Assembly: GCA_014529385.2 (NCBI GenBank)
Contig: CM043942.1
Span: forward strand, 60,527,684-60,591,683
DNA: 64,000 nt
DNA from: Adiantum capillus-veneris
Taxonomy: Eukaryota > Streptophyta > Polypodiopsida > Polypodiales > Pteridaceae
Reading direction: 5' to 3'
Positions within the stretch are counted from its first letter, which is position 1, and each line of letters starts with the position of its first letter. The notes beneath the pieces are model-generated. The model was not told where the DNA came from and ran no database searches. It saw only the letters and a program-made list of their open reading frames with translations. The position numbers were made by a program, and so were the translations under genes. Shown here one piece after another: positions 11,396 to 22,148 of the stretch.

Positions 11396-12455
11396 AATGG
11401 AAGTTCCAGAACATGTGCAACGCCAGAAGGAGAATCCAACACAAATATTTTAGCACCCAAGGATTTGGAAATCGAAGTGCATGGTGAGTTAGACCTTCCA
11501 TCCACCAACAAACGAATGCTGACTATAATAGTGAGCTTGTGTGGATTGTTCCTGAGGAGATGCTGGCAAAAGTCCAAGAAAATGAAGAGCTTAAAGTTTG
11601 GACATGAGCATATTGTTCTTCGTCTAGGATGCATTGAGTTTTTAAAGGCTCTATTTAGCAATTTCAATGTAGGGATATGGTCAGCTGCTAATGACATGCA
11701 TGTTGTGGACATCACCAAGATTTTAGAAAAGGAAGCTAAAGAAAAATTTCCATTCTTTATGATCTGGGGGCAAAACCAATGTCAACCATGCGTAGAATCA
11801 AGGATCACTCGCTTAGATAATCCAGGAGTAGAAGCACTTTTCAAACCGTTGGCTATTGCATCATCAAAATTTGGGCTTGATGCAAGAAGATTGCTTCTTG
11901 TAGATGATGAACCATTAAAGGGATGTGTGACTCTTGCATTGAATTGTATTTTTTCACCATCGTTTAATGTTGATCATGAGGAGGATAATATCCTCCTTGG
12001 GGAGCTGCTACCATATATCAAAGATCTCAATCATGTTAATGACGTTCGCACAGTTACAAGTTATCATTTATATGGACAAGCACCCATTGCTCAAGGTCAT
12101 CAGCTTTATAACCGTATACACAAGGTTGTTGCAGAGTGGGAGGAGAGAAATCTAATTTTTCTAGGAAAAGCCTACTCCACGGGAAGGCTACCAGAATAGA
12201 ATGTTGTCCACGTGAGAGCGCGAGCCACTCCAAGCTGCTAAAGAGTTTCTTGCCCTCTTCACTATGAGAAAGTTACAACATCTAGCACTAGTGGAATGTC
12301 CACACGAAGTCAAGACAAGAAACTTTCAGCACGTGATCGAGAAAAAGTAAGGGTCTTAAAGAATATCAAATCATTATCAGCCTTGAAAGGTACAGAAGCA
12401 ATCATGCTTGCCCAAAAATTGGGATACAAGGAGCTTGTGATGAAGCCAGGAATTA
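11048..12455 (+). pseudogene. FCP1/SCP (NIF)-type HAD phosphatase-like, motif I degenerate
   Basis: The open frame 11048-12199 (383 codons) has an acidic N-terminal 150 residues, then an FCP1-homology region. Visible motifs: GIWSAAND (motif II area), KPLAIASSKFGLD, and LLLVDDEPLKGC, which fits HAD motifs III/IV. The expected motif I, DxDGxL, is replaced by VSLCGLFL, so the nucleophilic aspartate is missing. Known FCP/SCP enzymes use that aspartate to dephosphorylate phosphoserine, for example on the RNA polymerase II CTD; this copy should be inactive. The true 5' boundary is probably the CAG 3' splice site near 11070 rather than the ATG at 11048. The frame breaks near 12199, but a related tail (about 12350-12460, ending in LGYKELVMKPGIK) follows. 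Neighbouring arrays may be its introns. Confidence 0.6.
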
Positions 12456-12459
12456 AATA

Positions 12460-12764
12460 AAGCATTTAAAAATTCAGTATGATCTCAAATAGCCCTATAT
12501 CAAGAAATGATGGAGCAATGTTTTGTAACATTTTGTCATTTAGAAAGATCTTTATGTACCTAGAGATTTTGTTATATGAAGATGTAAATGATTAATAGTT
12601 TTTTAAATTGTCTTTCAATACTATAAGTAACTTTTGAGTTTCATGTGCCAAATGCTCTTTTTTTTTAAAGCTTTTATAGTTGTTTTCTTTGAAATTTGAG
12701 TTCATTGTGCCATCAAGGACAATCTACATGCTCATAAGGTCAAACCTTGGGGGAATTTCACTTT
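12460..12764. other. AT-rich spacer
   Basis: No gene seen. AT-rich sequence after the phosphatase-like tail; may be 3' UTR or intron. Confidence 0.4.
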
Positions 12765-12880
12765 ATGGTCTCAACACCCTATGAATCTAAGGCCATATGG
12801 TCATAGTTTGGCATGTGTTCTTGCATAGGACTTACTAAGTGTAACCACAAATTAGCACCCTATGTCCCTAAGGTCTTCAA
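12765..12880. repeat. Short remnant of the palindromic minisatellite
   Basis: One to two diverged units (CACCCTATGAATCTAAGGCC, then CACCCTATGTCCCTAAGG). Followed by a T-rich tract ending in CAG near 12926, a plausible 3' splice site for the next exon. Confidence 0.6.
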
Positions 12881-12926
12881 CACACTTAACATCTCTATAT
12901 TAACTTTTTTTTTAAAATCATTTCAG

Positions 12927-13705
12927 GGCTTCTAAGAAAAAATGTTTTGCTATTAGATTATCACAAAATAGAGGAGCTCCCTTTCATATTACATCAAATA
13001 TCACATTCAAACCAAGAGCAATGGTTTCATTATCTACCAACATCTTTCAAACAGGACAAAAGAACGCTTATCTTGGATTTAGAGGGTGTGCTTCTTGCAA
13101 CATTTGAGATTCAATCAAGGCCAACTTGGACCAAGTACATGTGCATTGTAGAATATAACAATGAGGTGTATGCGGTGCATCCAGATGCAGAGTATTTCTT
13201 AAGATTTTGCTTTGAGTTCTTTGAGGTTTGGATTTGGAGCTGCCATCGTTTACAAAAAGCTCAACACATAATCAAGACCTTTTTTCCTACACAAAGTCAC
13301 AAATTTAAGATGATTATGGACAACCAATGCTGCCAAAATTCAAATTTCATGATCGATTACAAAAGAGCCTATCACAAAAATCTTTTGACCATATGGAAGC
13401 TATTTGATTATTTAGATGGGGGAAACACTATAATATTTGATGATAGTCCATATTGAGTGATGTGGAATATGCAAGGAACTTATATGATTTTTCCAAAGTT
13501 TTGGAACCAACCTACTCAATTGCTTCAAAGTTTTTTAAAAGATGAAATTGTTCCATGGTTATGTGGATGGTTGCATGCTAAAGACAAGAGAGACTATACC
13601 ATAAGAAATTTTGTAATGTTCCATCCTGATCCTAAGACTCACTATGTAATGCAATGTTATATGTCTCAAAGGACTCAAAATCTCAAGAGAAGGAGGCCAT
13701 TTTAA
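12927..13705 (+). pseudogene. Second FCP1/SCP-like HAD phosphatase domain with an in-frame stop
   Basis: One frame from 12947 to 13705, interrupted only by TGA at 13454-13456. Motif I reads LDLEGVLLAT, where the usual second Asp of DxDx is Glu. WIWSCHR matches the motif II region, a basic stretch follows, and IFDDSPY matches the DDSP motif of SCP-type phosphatases. The TGA falls directly after DDSPY, and the sequence resumes with residues resembling the family C-terminus (IFPKFW..). A TGG-to-TGA or CGA-to-TGA change would explain it. The exon follows a polypyrimidine-CAG at 12905-12926. It could be the downstream half of a two-domain gene with 11048-12455, or a separate copy. Confidence 0.6.
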
Positions 13706-14404
13706 GTGTACTAGTTAAGTATGCGAAATAGCATCTACCAAGTATTTGGCAATGTGTACTTTTCAAAATTTAAACTTGATGGAATGTTGTGGGATATCTT
13801 GAAACATCTTTAAACTATTTTTTTAATAAAGTGCATCCTATTGTGAGGAGACTTCTCTCATTCAAGTTCTTTGGTTTCATTGTTTGATGCTTCTATGGTA
13901 TTGTTAACTTTTTCTTCTTATTAATTGTCTTTATTAAGTGATCCAAACAATTAGAATGTTCTTGACATTTGGTAGTGTTACAAAACGGTGTTTTTTGAAC
14001 ACCCTCAATCTTGTAGATATCATACTCTTTCTAGTTAGTACTTTATTGTACATGCGATGAAGACCATCATTTTTATGAAACTGTCAAGTTGGTGGTAATA
14101 TTTATATTTATACTTTATACTATTTTGACATAATCAATGTATACAATTCGTATATTCATATCAAATGGTGTTTTTAAACACCTCCTTCTTTTGAGACACC
14201 ATCTCTAAAACCTTTGAGTGAAGTTTTAAAGCATGTACTTGATGTAAAAAATCTTCATCTTAACATTGATTCTTTGGCACAAACTTATATTAGGAGTTTT
14301 TATGTTGTAGTTTTATGTTAAGAAATAATTTCAAAGTTAGAATTATGATAGTTTATCTAAGTAAGTGCCTCATCTAATTTTTTATAGTTAAATAAAATAC
14401 CAAA
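13706..14404. other. AT-rich stretch without a gene
   Basis: AT-rich, with related motifs near 13985 (GTGTTTTTTGAACACCCTC) and 14168 (GGTGTTTTTAAACACCTCC). No gene seen. The pattern recurs near 15285, so these are remnants of a shared repeat. Confidence 0.5.
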
Positions 14405-15065
14405 TGGAATTATAGGTACAATAGATGACATCTTATGGTCTTGAGGCCATAGGATACTCTATAGTATTGTTTAGATTTTTTAAATGTTTGTGAACATAGA
14501 TCATAGAGGGTTTTTCTCACTACCATAGAGGATATCCTATGGCTTTGGGGCCACATGGTCTCAATAATGTGCGTAGAGTATTTCTTACTAGCATAGAGGG
14601 TACCTTACGGTCCTAGGTCCATAGGGTGCAAACACAGAGTATAGAGGATTTCTTACTAGCACAGAGGGCACCCTATGGTCTAAGGCCATATGGTGACAAC
14701 ATATAGAATAAAGGGTTTCTAACTAGCATACGAGGCACACCTTGTGCGCCTGGGGACATAGAGTGCCAACATAGAGCATAGAAGGGTTTCTTATTGGCAT
14801 AAACAACATCTCGTGGCCCTAAGACAACCTACAGCCTTAGGGACATAGGGTGGCACATAAATAAAGTCCCATATGGCTTTGAAGGACTGGATCTCTTTAT
14901 ATGTTGGGACCAGCTAACAATCCTAACCCTATGGCCTTGAGGTCATAAAGAGACATATTAAAGTCATAGACATGTCTACAAAGAGCACCATATGGCCTTA
15001 AGGCTATAGGTGCAATAGATGGCATCTCATGGTCTTATAGCCATAGGATACTATATAGTATTGTT
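14405..15065. repeat. Palindromic minisatellite, block V
   Basis: About eight units related to blocks III/IV, with the same ending that precedes the phosphatase-like exon (CCTATGGCCTTGAGG, CATAAAGAGACATATT). It probably descends from the same ancestral intron. Confidence 0.8.
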
Positions 15066-15618
15066 TTGACTTTTTAAGTGTGAAATATTAGTTTGAATGT
15101 TGTTTAAATTATCGTGTATTTAAAACTTGATAGCATGCTACAAAACCATGACCAGGTATTTTGTTATACATGGATTAAGGTCACCAAATTATGACAAGAG
15201 TGTTTAATAGTATTTGCCTTTACATATTATCTTTTTTAATTGCTGTAATCAATCTATATGCTGCTTTAAAATCATATCAATTGGTTTTTTTGACACCTCA
15301 TTTTTTGAGAAGCTACTTCTAGAAGCATTTGTTGAATTTCGAAAAGCACTGATGTCATACAAATCCTCTTTCCAAAAACTATATTGGAGTTTTATTCTTA
15401 AATTTTATAGTAGAGAAATTAAAATAGACTCATACAATCATGATAATTTATCTAAATTAAAGGCAACTAGAGCTTAGAAATCATTAAATAACACAATCCT
15501 AGCATACACATTTAGAATTTGGAAAACGGGATTTTCCCAAATTATCTAAAATGGTGTTAAGCCTTTATCTCTTCTACCTCATAGTCGAGGATGACTATGA
15601 TTTCAAGAGAAAGGTAAT
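15066..15618. other. No gene seen
   Basis: AT-rich sequence. An 87-codon open frame at 15214-15477 has no recognisable features and is not annotated. Confidence 0.4.
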
Positions 15619-16920
15619 GTCATAGAATCTAATATCTAACCAAACCAAATGATTTTCTCATATTAAACTGATCATTTAATGTGGGATAATAAACGGGAAC
15701 AAGGGATAGAATATAGATATGTGCTTACGGATCTATCTCAAGGCCAATGGTAAAGGGGTCCAAATGAGAGATGGTCTGTCAAAGAGCAAGGCTAGAAAAT
15801 GGAGCTTAAATGACCTTAGGGTTAGCTTCATTCAAGATCTCCAATGGTTAGTGTTAAAAGTCCTTTGACCTTAGGCAAGCTAGGGCTGATCTTGAGGGGG
15901 GAACCTGACCTAATCTTGAGGTGCTTGTCGTTCTTGATAACTAAGGTTCTTGAGGTGCTTTTTGTGCTTGATTACTAAGGTGCTTGCGGTGCTTGTCGTG
16001 CTTGATGACTAAGGTGCTTGAGGTGCTTGTCCTGCTTGATGAGGAAGGTTCTTGTGAATCATTCCATGCATGGGGGATAAGGTGCTTGAGTCAAAAAGAG
16101 ACCCTAAAAAGGAGGGGGAAAGCCCCAAAGTTATGGGAATCTTTGACTTAACCTCCCAATCACCCAAAGGGCACCCCCTTTCTCAAGGGGCACATGGACA
16201 CATGTATAATCTCCCTATGCTTAGCCACATGGTGTGCTTGAATCCTATTGGCTGGGCTAAAGAGGGGTCCAATGAGCTTCTAGTTCAATTCAACAAATAT
16301 CTAAATATTTTCAAGCTCTCTCTCTTAAAGGGGTAAGGAGGACACTTGACCAAACACTACCCATGTGCTTGAAAATCATGGTGCATGTGATTGGCTACGG
16401 GGAGAGGGGTCCAATAAGCTTCAAGCTTGAGCAAAAAGGGGGGGCTCGCCCAAAGAAAGCAAGGAGTATTCTTGGGGGGATATACACCTCACACACACTA
16501 ATTTTTTTCAAGTATTCTCACTTGGTGAAAGTAGAGGAACTCCATCTCCTTCTCCAAGGCTGTTAAGAAGTTGAGTGCCTACACCAAAACTCTTGGCTAC
16601 GGAATGAAAATCCAACCAAGATCCATGCTTCAAAGATTAAGTTTGCCAGCTTCATCACCTTCATTGTTATGCTATTATGTATGCTAGCACGAAGAGTGAT
16701 AATAAGTGAGAAACTATTTCTTTATCCGATGGAATGTTTCTTCTTCCTCTTCCCTACCCTCATTCCTTGCTAGCTCTCTCCACATTCGAAGGTGTTTGAG
16801 GCCTTGGGACTGAGGCTTGGGATAGTTAATTCTTTCTACAAATTTTATGTTATTATTGTGATGCATTGAGCTTTCCATATTTATTGCATCACTAGGTCAC
16901 AAGGAACACAAAGATTGTAT
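15619..16920 (+). mobile_element. Truncated long-LTR copy
   Basis: Starts TGTCATAGAATCTAATATC and runs parallel to 16921-18230 (same order of motifs, roughly 80-85% alike by eye). It stops at GATTGTAT, where the second copy continues for another 260 bp to its CA end. It therefore lacks the 3' end. Contains GGTGCTTGAGGTGCTTG minisatellite units at about 15930-16060. Confidence 0.6.
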
Positions 16921-18487
16921 TGTACCATATCATAAAATCTAATATCTAACTAGTCCAAATCATTTTCTCATATTAAACTGATCATTTATTGTGGGAGAAT
17001 AAACGAGAACAAGGGTTAGAATATTGACATGTGCTTACAGATCTATCTCACCACGGGGCCAATGGTAAAGGTGTCCAAATGAGAGATGGTCTATCAAAGA
17101 GAAAGGCTAGCTAATGGAGCTTAAAGACCTTAGGGTTAGCTTCATTAAAGACCTCCAAATGGTTAGTTTTAAAAAGTCCTTTGACCTTAGGTAATCTAGG
17201 GCTGAGCTTGAGGTTGGAACCCGGCCCAAGCTTAAGGTTCTTGAGATTCTTGTCATGCTTGATGACTAAGGTGATTGAGGTGCTTGTCGTGCTTGATGAC
17301 TAAGGTGCTTGAGGTGCTTGAGGTGCTTGTCGTGCTTGCTGACTAAGGTGCTTGAGGTGCTTGTCGTTCTGGCCAACTAGAGAGCTTGAGGTGCTTGTGG
17401 GAACACCACCCAAGCTTGAGGTGCTTTGCCATGCTACTAACTAAGGTGCTTGAGGTAAGGTGTGCAAAATTCAAATTGTATCCCTACAAGGAGGAGGTGA
17501 TCCCTACAAGAGGGGACTAGAGAGAGAAGACACACACCCTCACACAAGGAAATCTTGGTACAAAGAAATCATTTAGGACACTTTTCAAGTTCCTCCTCAT
17601 GTTGCCCCCATGGTGTGCCTAAATCCTATTGGTTGGCCACCCAAAGGGTCCAATGATAGCTTAGTATAATTAATTAATTTTTTTTGCATTTATGAAGTCC
17701 TCTCTCTCAAAGGGGAATAGGGGACACTTGTCCCAAGACTACCCTTGTTGCTTATAATACCTCCTGCTTGTAATTGGCTAGGCCTAGAGGGGTCCAATGG
17801 GCTTCAAGCATGAGCTACACGGGGGGGGGGATCATCCAAGGAAGCTAGGGGCATTCTTGGGGGGTATACTCGCTCAAACCCACACACACACACACACACT
17901 CTCATTGTGTATTGTGCAAAGTGCAAGAGCTCCCTCTCCTGCTTAAGCTTGCCATCTTCTCCATGTTCATTACTATGCTATTATGTATGCTAGCAAGAAG
18001 AGTGATGATAAGCGAGGAACTAATTGTTTCTCCTATGGAATGTTTCTTCTTCCTCTTCCCTACCGTCATTCCTTGCTAGCTCTCTCCACCTTCGAAGGTG
18101 TTTGAGGTCTCGGGACTGAGGCTTGGGATAGTTAATTCTTTCCAAAAAGTTAATTTTATGCTCATGATGCATGAAGCTTTACATCTTCATTGCATCACTT
18201 GGGTCACAAGGAACACAAAGATTGTATTTTCTCTCTTGATGGGAGAAACTATAAGACAAATGCCTATTGGAGGGGGAACGGGCTCCACATAAATCCAGTC
18301 CTCAACAGTTGTCATGTTCTCTATACTCTCTCTCTTGCAAAAGTGTTGTTCATGCCAAGTTAACTAAATGCTATGTTTCTGCTGCTACCATCAATTAAGT
18401 TCATGCGCTATGCTCACAAAATAATTTCACAAAAGTACTTTCTATAATTTCCGCTACTCGCAAAGTTAATAGGCCATTTCCATTACA
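16921..18487 (+). mobile_element. 5' LTR of a retroelement
   Basis: The downstream copy of the repeat, ending ..CCATTTCCATTACA at 18487. One base later is a perfect initiator-tRNA-Met primer binding site, which marks this as a 5' LTR about 1.5 kb long. It carries an expanded GGTGCTTGAGGTGCTTGTCG minisatellite at 17225-17460. The exact LTR start is uncertain because it abuts the truncated copy. A 166-bp relative of its 3' end is found at 36612-36777. Confidence 0.65.
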
Positions 18488-18488
18488 T

Positions 18489-18500
18489 TGGTATCAGAGC
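18489..18500 (+). other. Primer binding site (tRNA-iMet)
   Basis: TGGTATCAGAGC, the standard plant initiator-tRNA-Met PBS, one base after the LTR end. It gives the plus orientation of the element. Confidence 0.85.
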
Positions 18501-18902
18501 ATTTGGTTTTTCTTTTCTTGCTTAAGAAGAGAGGTCCTTAAGTAGACTATAAATGGTTGATTTTTTAATTATATTAGGGTAAGTGGGACTAGGATCTATT
18601 ATTTTTTTTGTTGAGCCCACTATGTATGATATGGTGCACATCTCAGAAGATTTGGACTTAATAATGGGGTCTTTTTAGACTTTCCTACGGCTTTACCATT
18701 ATTGAGCCATAAGAATTCTGAAAGGAGCAAGTCCTTGGCAACTCTGCAATATTAGACCCACTCCACTACTCTCTATAATTAACCACTTCGAGGCCTGGGT
18801 GTAGATACTTAACCGCACCAATTTTTAAAGCCTAACATGAGTGGCAACTAAGGTTTTGAATTGCCAAAGCATACACTAAGTAAGTACATAAATTTTGTTA
18901 GC

Positions 18903-19223
18903 ATGGCTGACAATAACCAAGAGAGTAGAATGAACATTGATAGCTTTGATTTTTCACTTGAAGGTGGTAATGATGATGCGCCCATGTTCATCAATTTTCT
19001 TGGTACTAGGTTGCATCAAGCTATGGGCAACCCTGCTTTTCAAGCCAAAGTTACTCAACAACTTCACGCTTACGGGATTTCCCTTCCTCTCCAAGAGGAG
19101 AGAGAGCTTAGGAGTCCTCTTAAAGAGATCGCCAAAAGAAGACTCTCTCCCATGCGAGAGGAGGAATCCAAAGAGCAAGAAAGCAGTAAAACTTTAAGTT
19201 CCTCTGAAGATGTGGCTCCATGA
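18903..19223 (+). CDS. Short gag-like N-terminal ORF
   Basis: ATG at 18903 begins MADNNQES and gives about 106 residues to TGA at 19223. The segment is acidic (SFDFSLEGG) then rich in E, R and S (PLQEERELRSP). Its position 400 bp after the PBS suggests the start of gag, but no capsid or zinc-knuckle motif is visible. Sequence after 19223 is only patchily open, and the capsid part is missing or degenerate. Confidence 0.4.
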   Translation: MADNNQESRMNIDSFDFSLEGGNDDAPMFINFLGTRLHQAMGNPAFQAKVTQQLHAYGISLPLQEERELRSPLKEIAKRRLSPMREEESKEQESSKTLSSSEDVAP

Positions 19224-19599
19224 AGATGCCAGTCTAGATGATTGTCAACTCCTCCCAAGAGGAAAAAATCAACACACTGTCCTTATCCTTGTCAGCTATG
19301 ATGACACCTTTGGTTCCACCAACAAAGTATTGTCCTTCATCCAGCAATTTGATACGGCCTTTGGAGACGAGGGCTTCTTGAAGTCCTCCAAGCTACGCCA
19401 TGTAGCTATGCACTTCCAAAAATCGGCTTGTGAATAGTGGGCTAGCCTTCGTGGAAATGGCAAAGTCCCAAAGACATGGAGAAATCTAGGAGTTTCCATC
19501 ATGAATCAATCCCTTGAAAGAAATGCAAATGACAAAGTGCTTACCCAATGGTGCAGTTTGAAGCTTCTCTCTCATGATTCTATCCACAAATATGCAGGC

Positions 19600-19915
19600 A
19601 AGTTTTGAGATTTACAATGTTTGGTCTTTATAAATATCTAGTCATGCCTTTTGGCTTGACTAATGCACCATCCATGTTCATCGTCTAATGGAAAAACTCG
19701 ATAGACTCTATCAAAAAATAACTGAAGTGTTCTTTGATTATATCATCATCTACTCCAAGTCTTTGGAGGAACACAAGCAACATCTCCAAGTGATTTTTCA
19801 AGCATTGAGGGAGAAGAAGCTTTTTCTCAACCAAAAGAAAAGCGAATTTTTCCTTCAAGAGATTCAATACTTTGGTCCTATTATCTCTAAAGATGGTTGT
19901 TGGACGGATACGCCG
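19600..19915 (+). pseudogene. Ty3-type reverse transcriptase fragment
   Basis: The stretch 19600-19680 reads as a damaged thumb/palm region (YLVMPFGLTNAPS), and the frame 19688-19933 continues with FFDYIIIYSKSLEEHKQHL, in which YIII takes the place of the YxDD box, then LFLNQKKSEFFLQEIQYFG and ISKDG. This is the order seen in Ty3/gypsy RT. The fragment breaks near 19910 at the edge of the next element. It belongs to the LTR element that starts at 16921. Confidence 0.75.
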
Positions 19916-19989
19916 CGACGAACGTCAGCATAGCGAGAACTCACCTAACATGTAATGTCAGCTAAGGACGAAGCTCGCCCCGTAGGCGC
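19916..19989. other. Left flank of the nested gag-only element
   Basis: GC-richer sequence that should join directly to 24806 once the nested element and one target-site copy are removed (..CCCCGTAGGC | GCGC | GTGGAAGC..). It probably belongs to the element carrying the minus-strand ORF at 25.7-29.15 kb. Confidence 0.5.
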
Positions 19990-21117
19990 TGTCAGGAGTT
20001 TTTTGCAGCAAGGGATTGCGCATATGTATATACACATGCATGGTGCATTGAATAGAGGATTGTCCATTTTCCAGAGCCAGGTGGTTACGTGGGGCCCACA
20101 TGTGTACAGGTAGGACAGCATGTACATAGTGCATCGATTTTCACTATCACCAGTACCAGTGTGTTTTTTCTACAATAAGGAGGAGTTGTTAGCGCGTAAA
20201 AATTCTCGAGGAAGCTATCCGCGGGCCAATGCCATGAGGTAAGCAGGTGCGTCAGATGGCATCTAGCGGCGTCAAGAGGCCGAATGGGGTCAGTACTTGC
20301 ACGCGGATGAGTACGGACACGACATGGGTGTTTTCTTGTGATAATTATGCAGAAAGGTCATCATGAGGACCACTTTTTGGGGCCACTCCACATGGTGGCA
20401 GGATGCATTATTGAAAAGAAATGAGTGCCAGGTGTGCGGATGATGCAAAAAGGTGACAACTATGCACTACGAGGTCAGTTTTTGGCCTGTTCGGGGTCCG
20501 TTTGAGGTCATCTAAAAGGCCAAGGGTGCCCAACTAATAAACCTAAGTGTGGGAACTGAAAAAACAGAGAGAAGACCAGAAAAAACGTGGAGAAGAGAGG
20601 AGGAACAGCCACAGGTGTGTTTTTGCTCATTTTGGAGCCTGTTTTGGCCGTAAACTGCTCATCCGAGGTCGGATTTGAGCACTTTGACATTGTAGACTGG
20701 GGTTTTGGGCCGTTCCGGACGCGATGGCACTGTCCATTTTGCCAAATTCCTCACCCTTTTTTTGCTGTTTTTCTGTGTAAGTTTCTCCTATGAGCGAAGC
20801 TTCTTCTCCAATTTGTGATTGTATCTGGCATATTTTACCCATATTGTGTGAGCTGTTTGCCCCATTGGTGTTGGCCCAGGCTCATTTGTATCTAAACATC
20901 AAAAATTCTCCTCTTTTGAGCTGAGTTTTTTGGGTGTGTGTGTGTGTGTGTATGTCTGTGTGCTCTCACTCCAGAGGTGTGTTCCCTGTCTCGGCCAGGT
21001 GTGTTCTCTAAGCCGAGTGGTGTCCCATAGTGTGTGTGTGTGTGTGTGTGTGTATCTTCCCAAGAGTGTGTGTCGGGTCGTTATAGAGGCGTTGTGTGTG
21101 TTTTCATCCCGCTCACA
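19990..21117 (+). repeat. 5' LTR of the gag-only element
   Basis: TG...CA ends. Contains two GT-rich stretches (20935-20952, 21033-21052) and a block alike in both LTRs. The sequence from the TGTCAGGAG start is about 97-98% like 23660-24805 outside the GT tracts. Confidence 0.9.
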
Positions 21118-22148
21118 TTCTTTTGGCGCCCCCACGGAGGATCTTCTTTGAGCTTCAAGCTTCGAGATTCGGGATTACAGGTTACAGGTTACAGGTTACT
21201 GGTACACGTACAGGTGATTCACACAGGTAGAGATAGTTGGAGTACAGTGATATACTAGCAGTGGTGTCACTTGCAACTGTTGTGGATATGCATCATTTGG
21301 CGCCTGTTTGAGCGCATTTTCTGTTGGATTGTACGTTACTGGTGGAAACTGCCATGGTACGCCTTTGTGGAGCCATATTTGGTTTTATTTGGCAGTCCCA
21401 ACCATTTCTGAGACTTGGTTTGAAAGATAGTCATTTCTGAGACTTGACTATACGCGATTTGCATTAGCCTTCGTGTGAGGGTCGATAGCATGAGGTTTTA
21501 TTGAGCTGGGGGATTCTTAAATGTGGAGATCCTTTCGGTGATACAGGTAACTGGAGCACCCTTTTCATGACCTCTCCATAGGCTATGTACTAGCGATTCC
21601 TATTTGACGCTCGGGTTCTATTGTTGACAGTTTATGCATACATATGCAGTCTATATTTTTGGTTCACATTGCTCTACTTCTGGGGAAACTCTTTCAAAAT
21701 TTTTCCAAGTTATGATGGCTGGTCTTTTGGTCTTTTGAGCCATTTATGCTGTTATATTGCTGAAATTTTGGCAAAATCAGAGGATAAGACAGGTGTGCTT
21801 TCTTGGGAGCTTCATGGTTCACTTTAATGGATGATCAAAATGGCCCTCAATTCTCTCCTTTTCATTTAACTCAGAGAATCGAGATCAATGTTCATGTGTC
21901 CAGGAAGATTTTTTTCCAGCAGCGCATAGTCTTTATGTTCGGGCCAAGAAGATTACGAGAGATCTTGGAATGTCCTTTGCCTGTTGTAATTCCAATGATC
22001 AACTATGAAAACTCATTTGATGTGCATGTGTTTGTCCTTATCTGAAGTTGAGCTCCATTGAAGTTTTTGGGAATTGAGTCAGTTAACAGTCTTGGGTTCT
22101 TGCACGTGTGTTCAAAGGGGTTCTCAAAGCATTGTAACTTGGGTAGCC

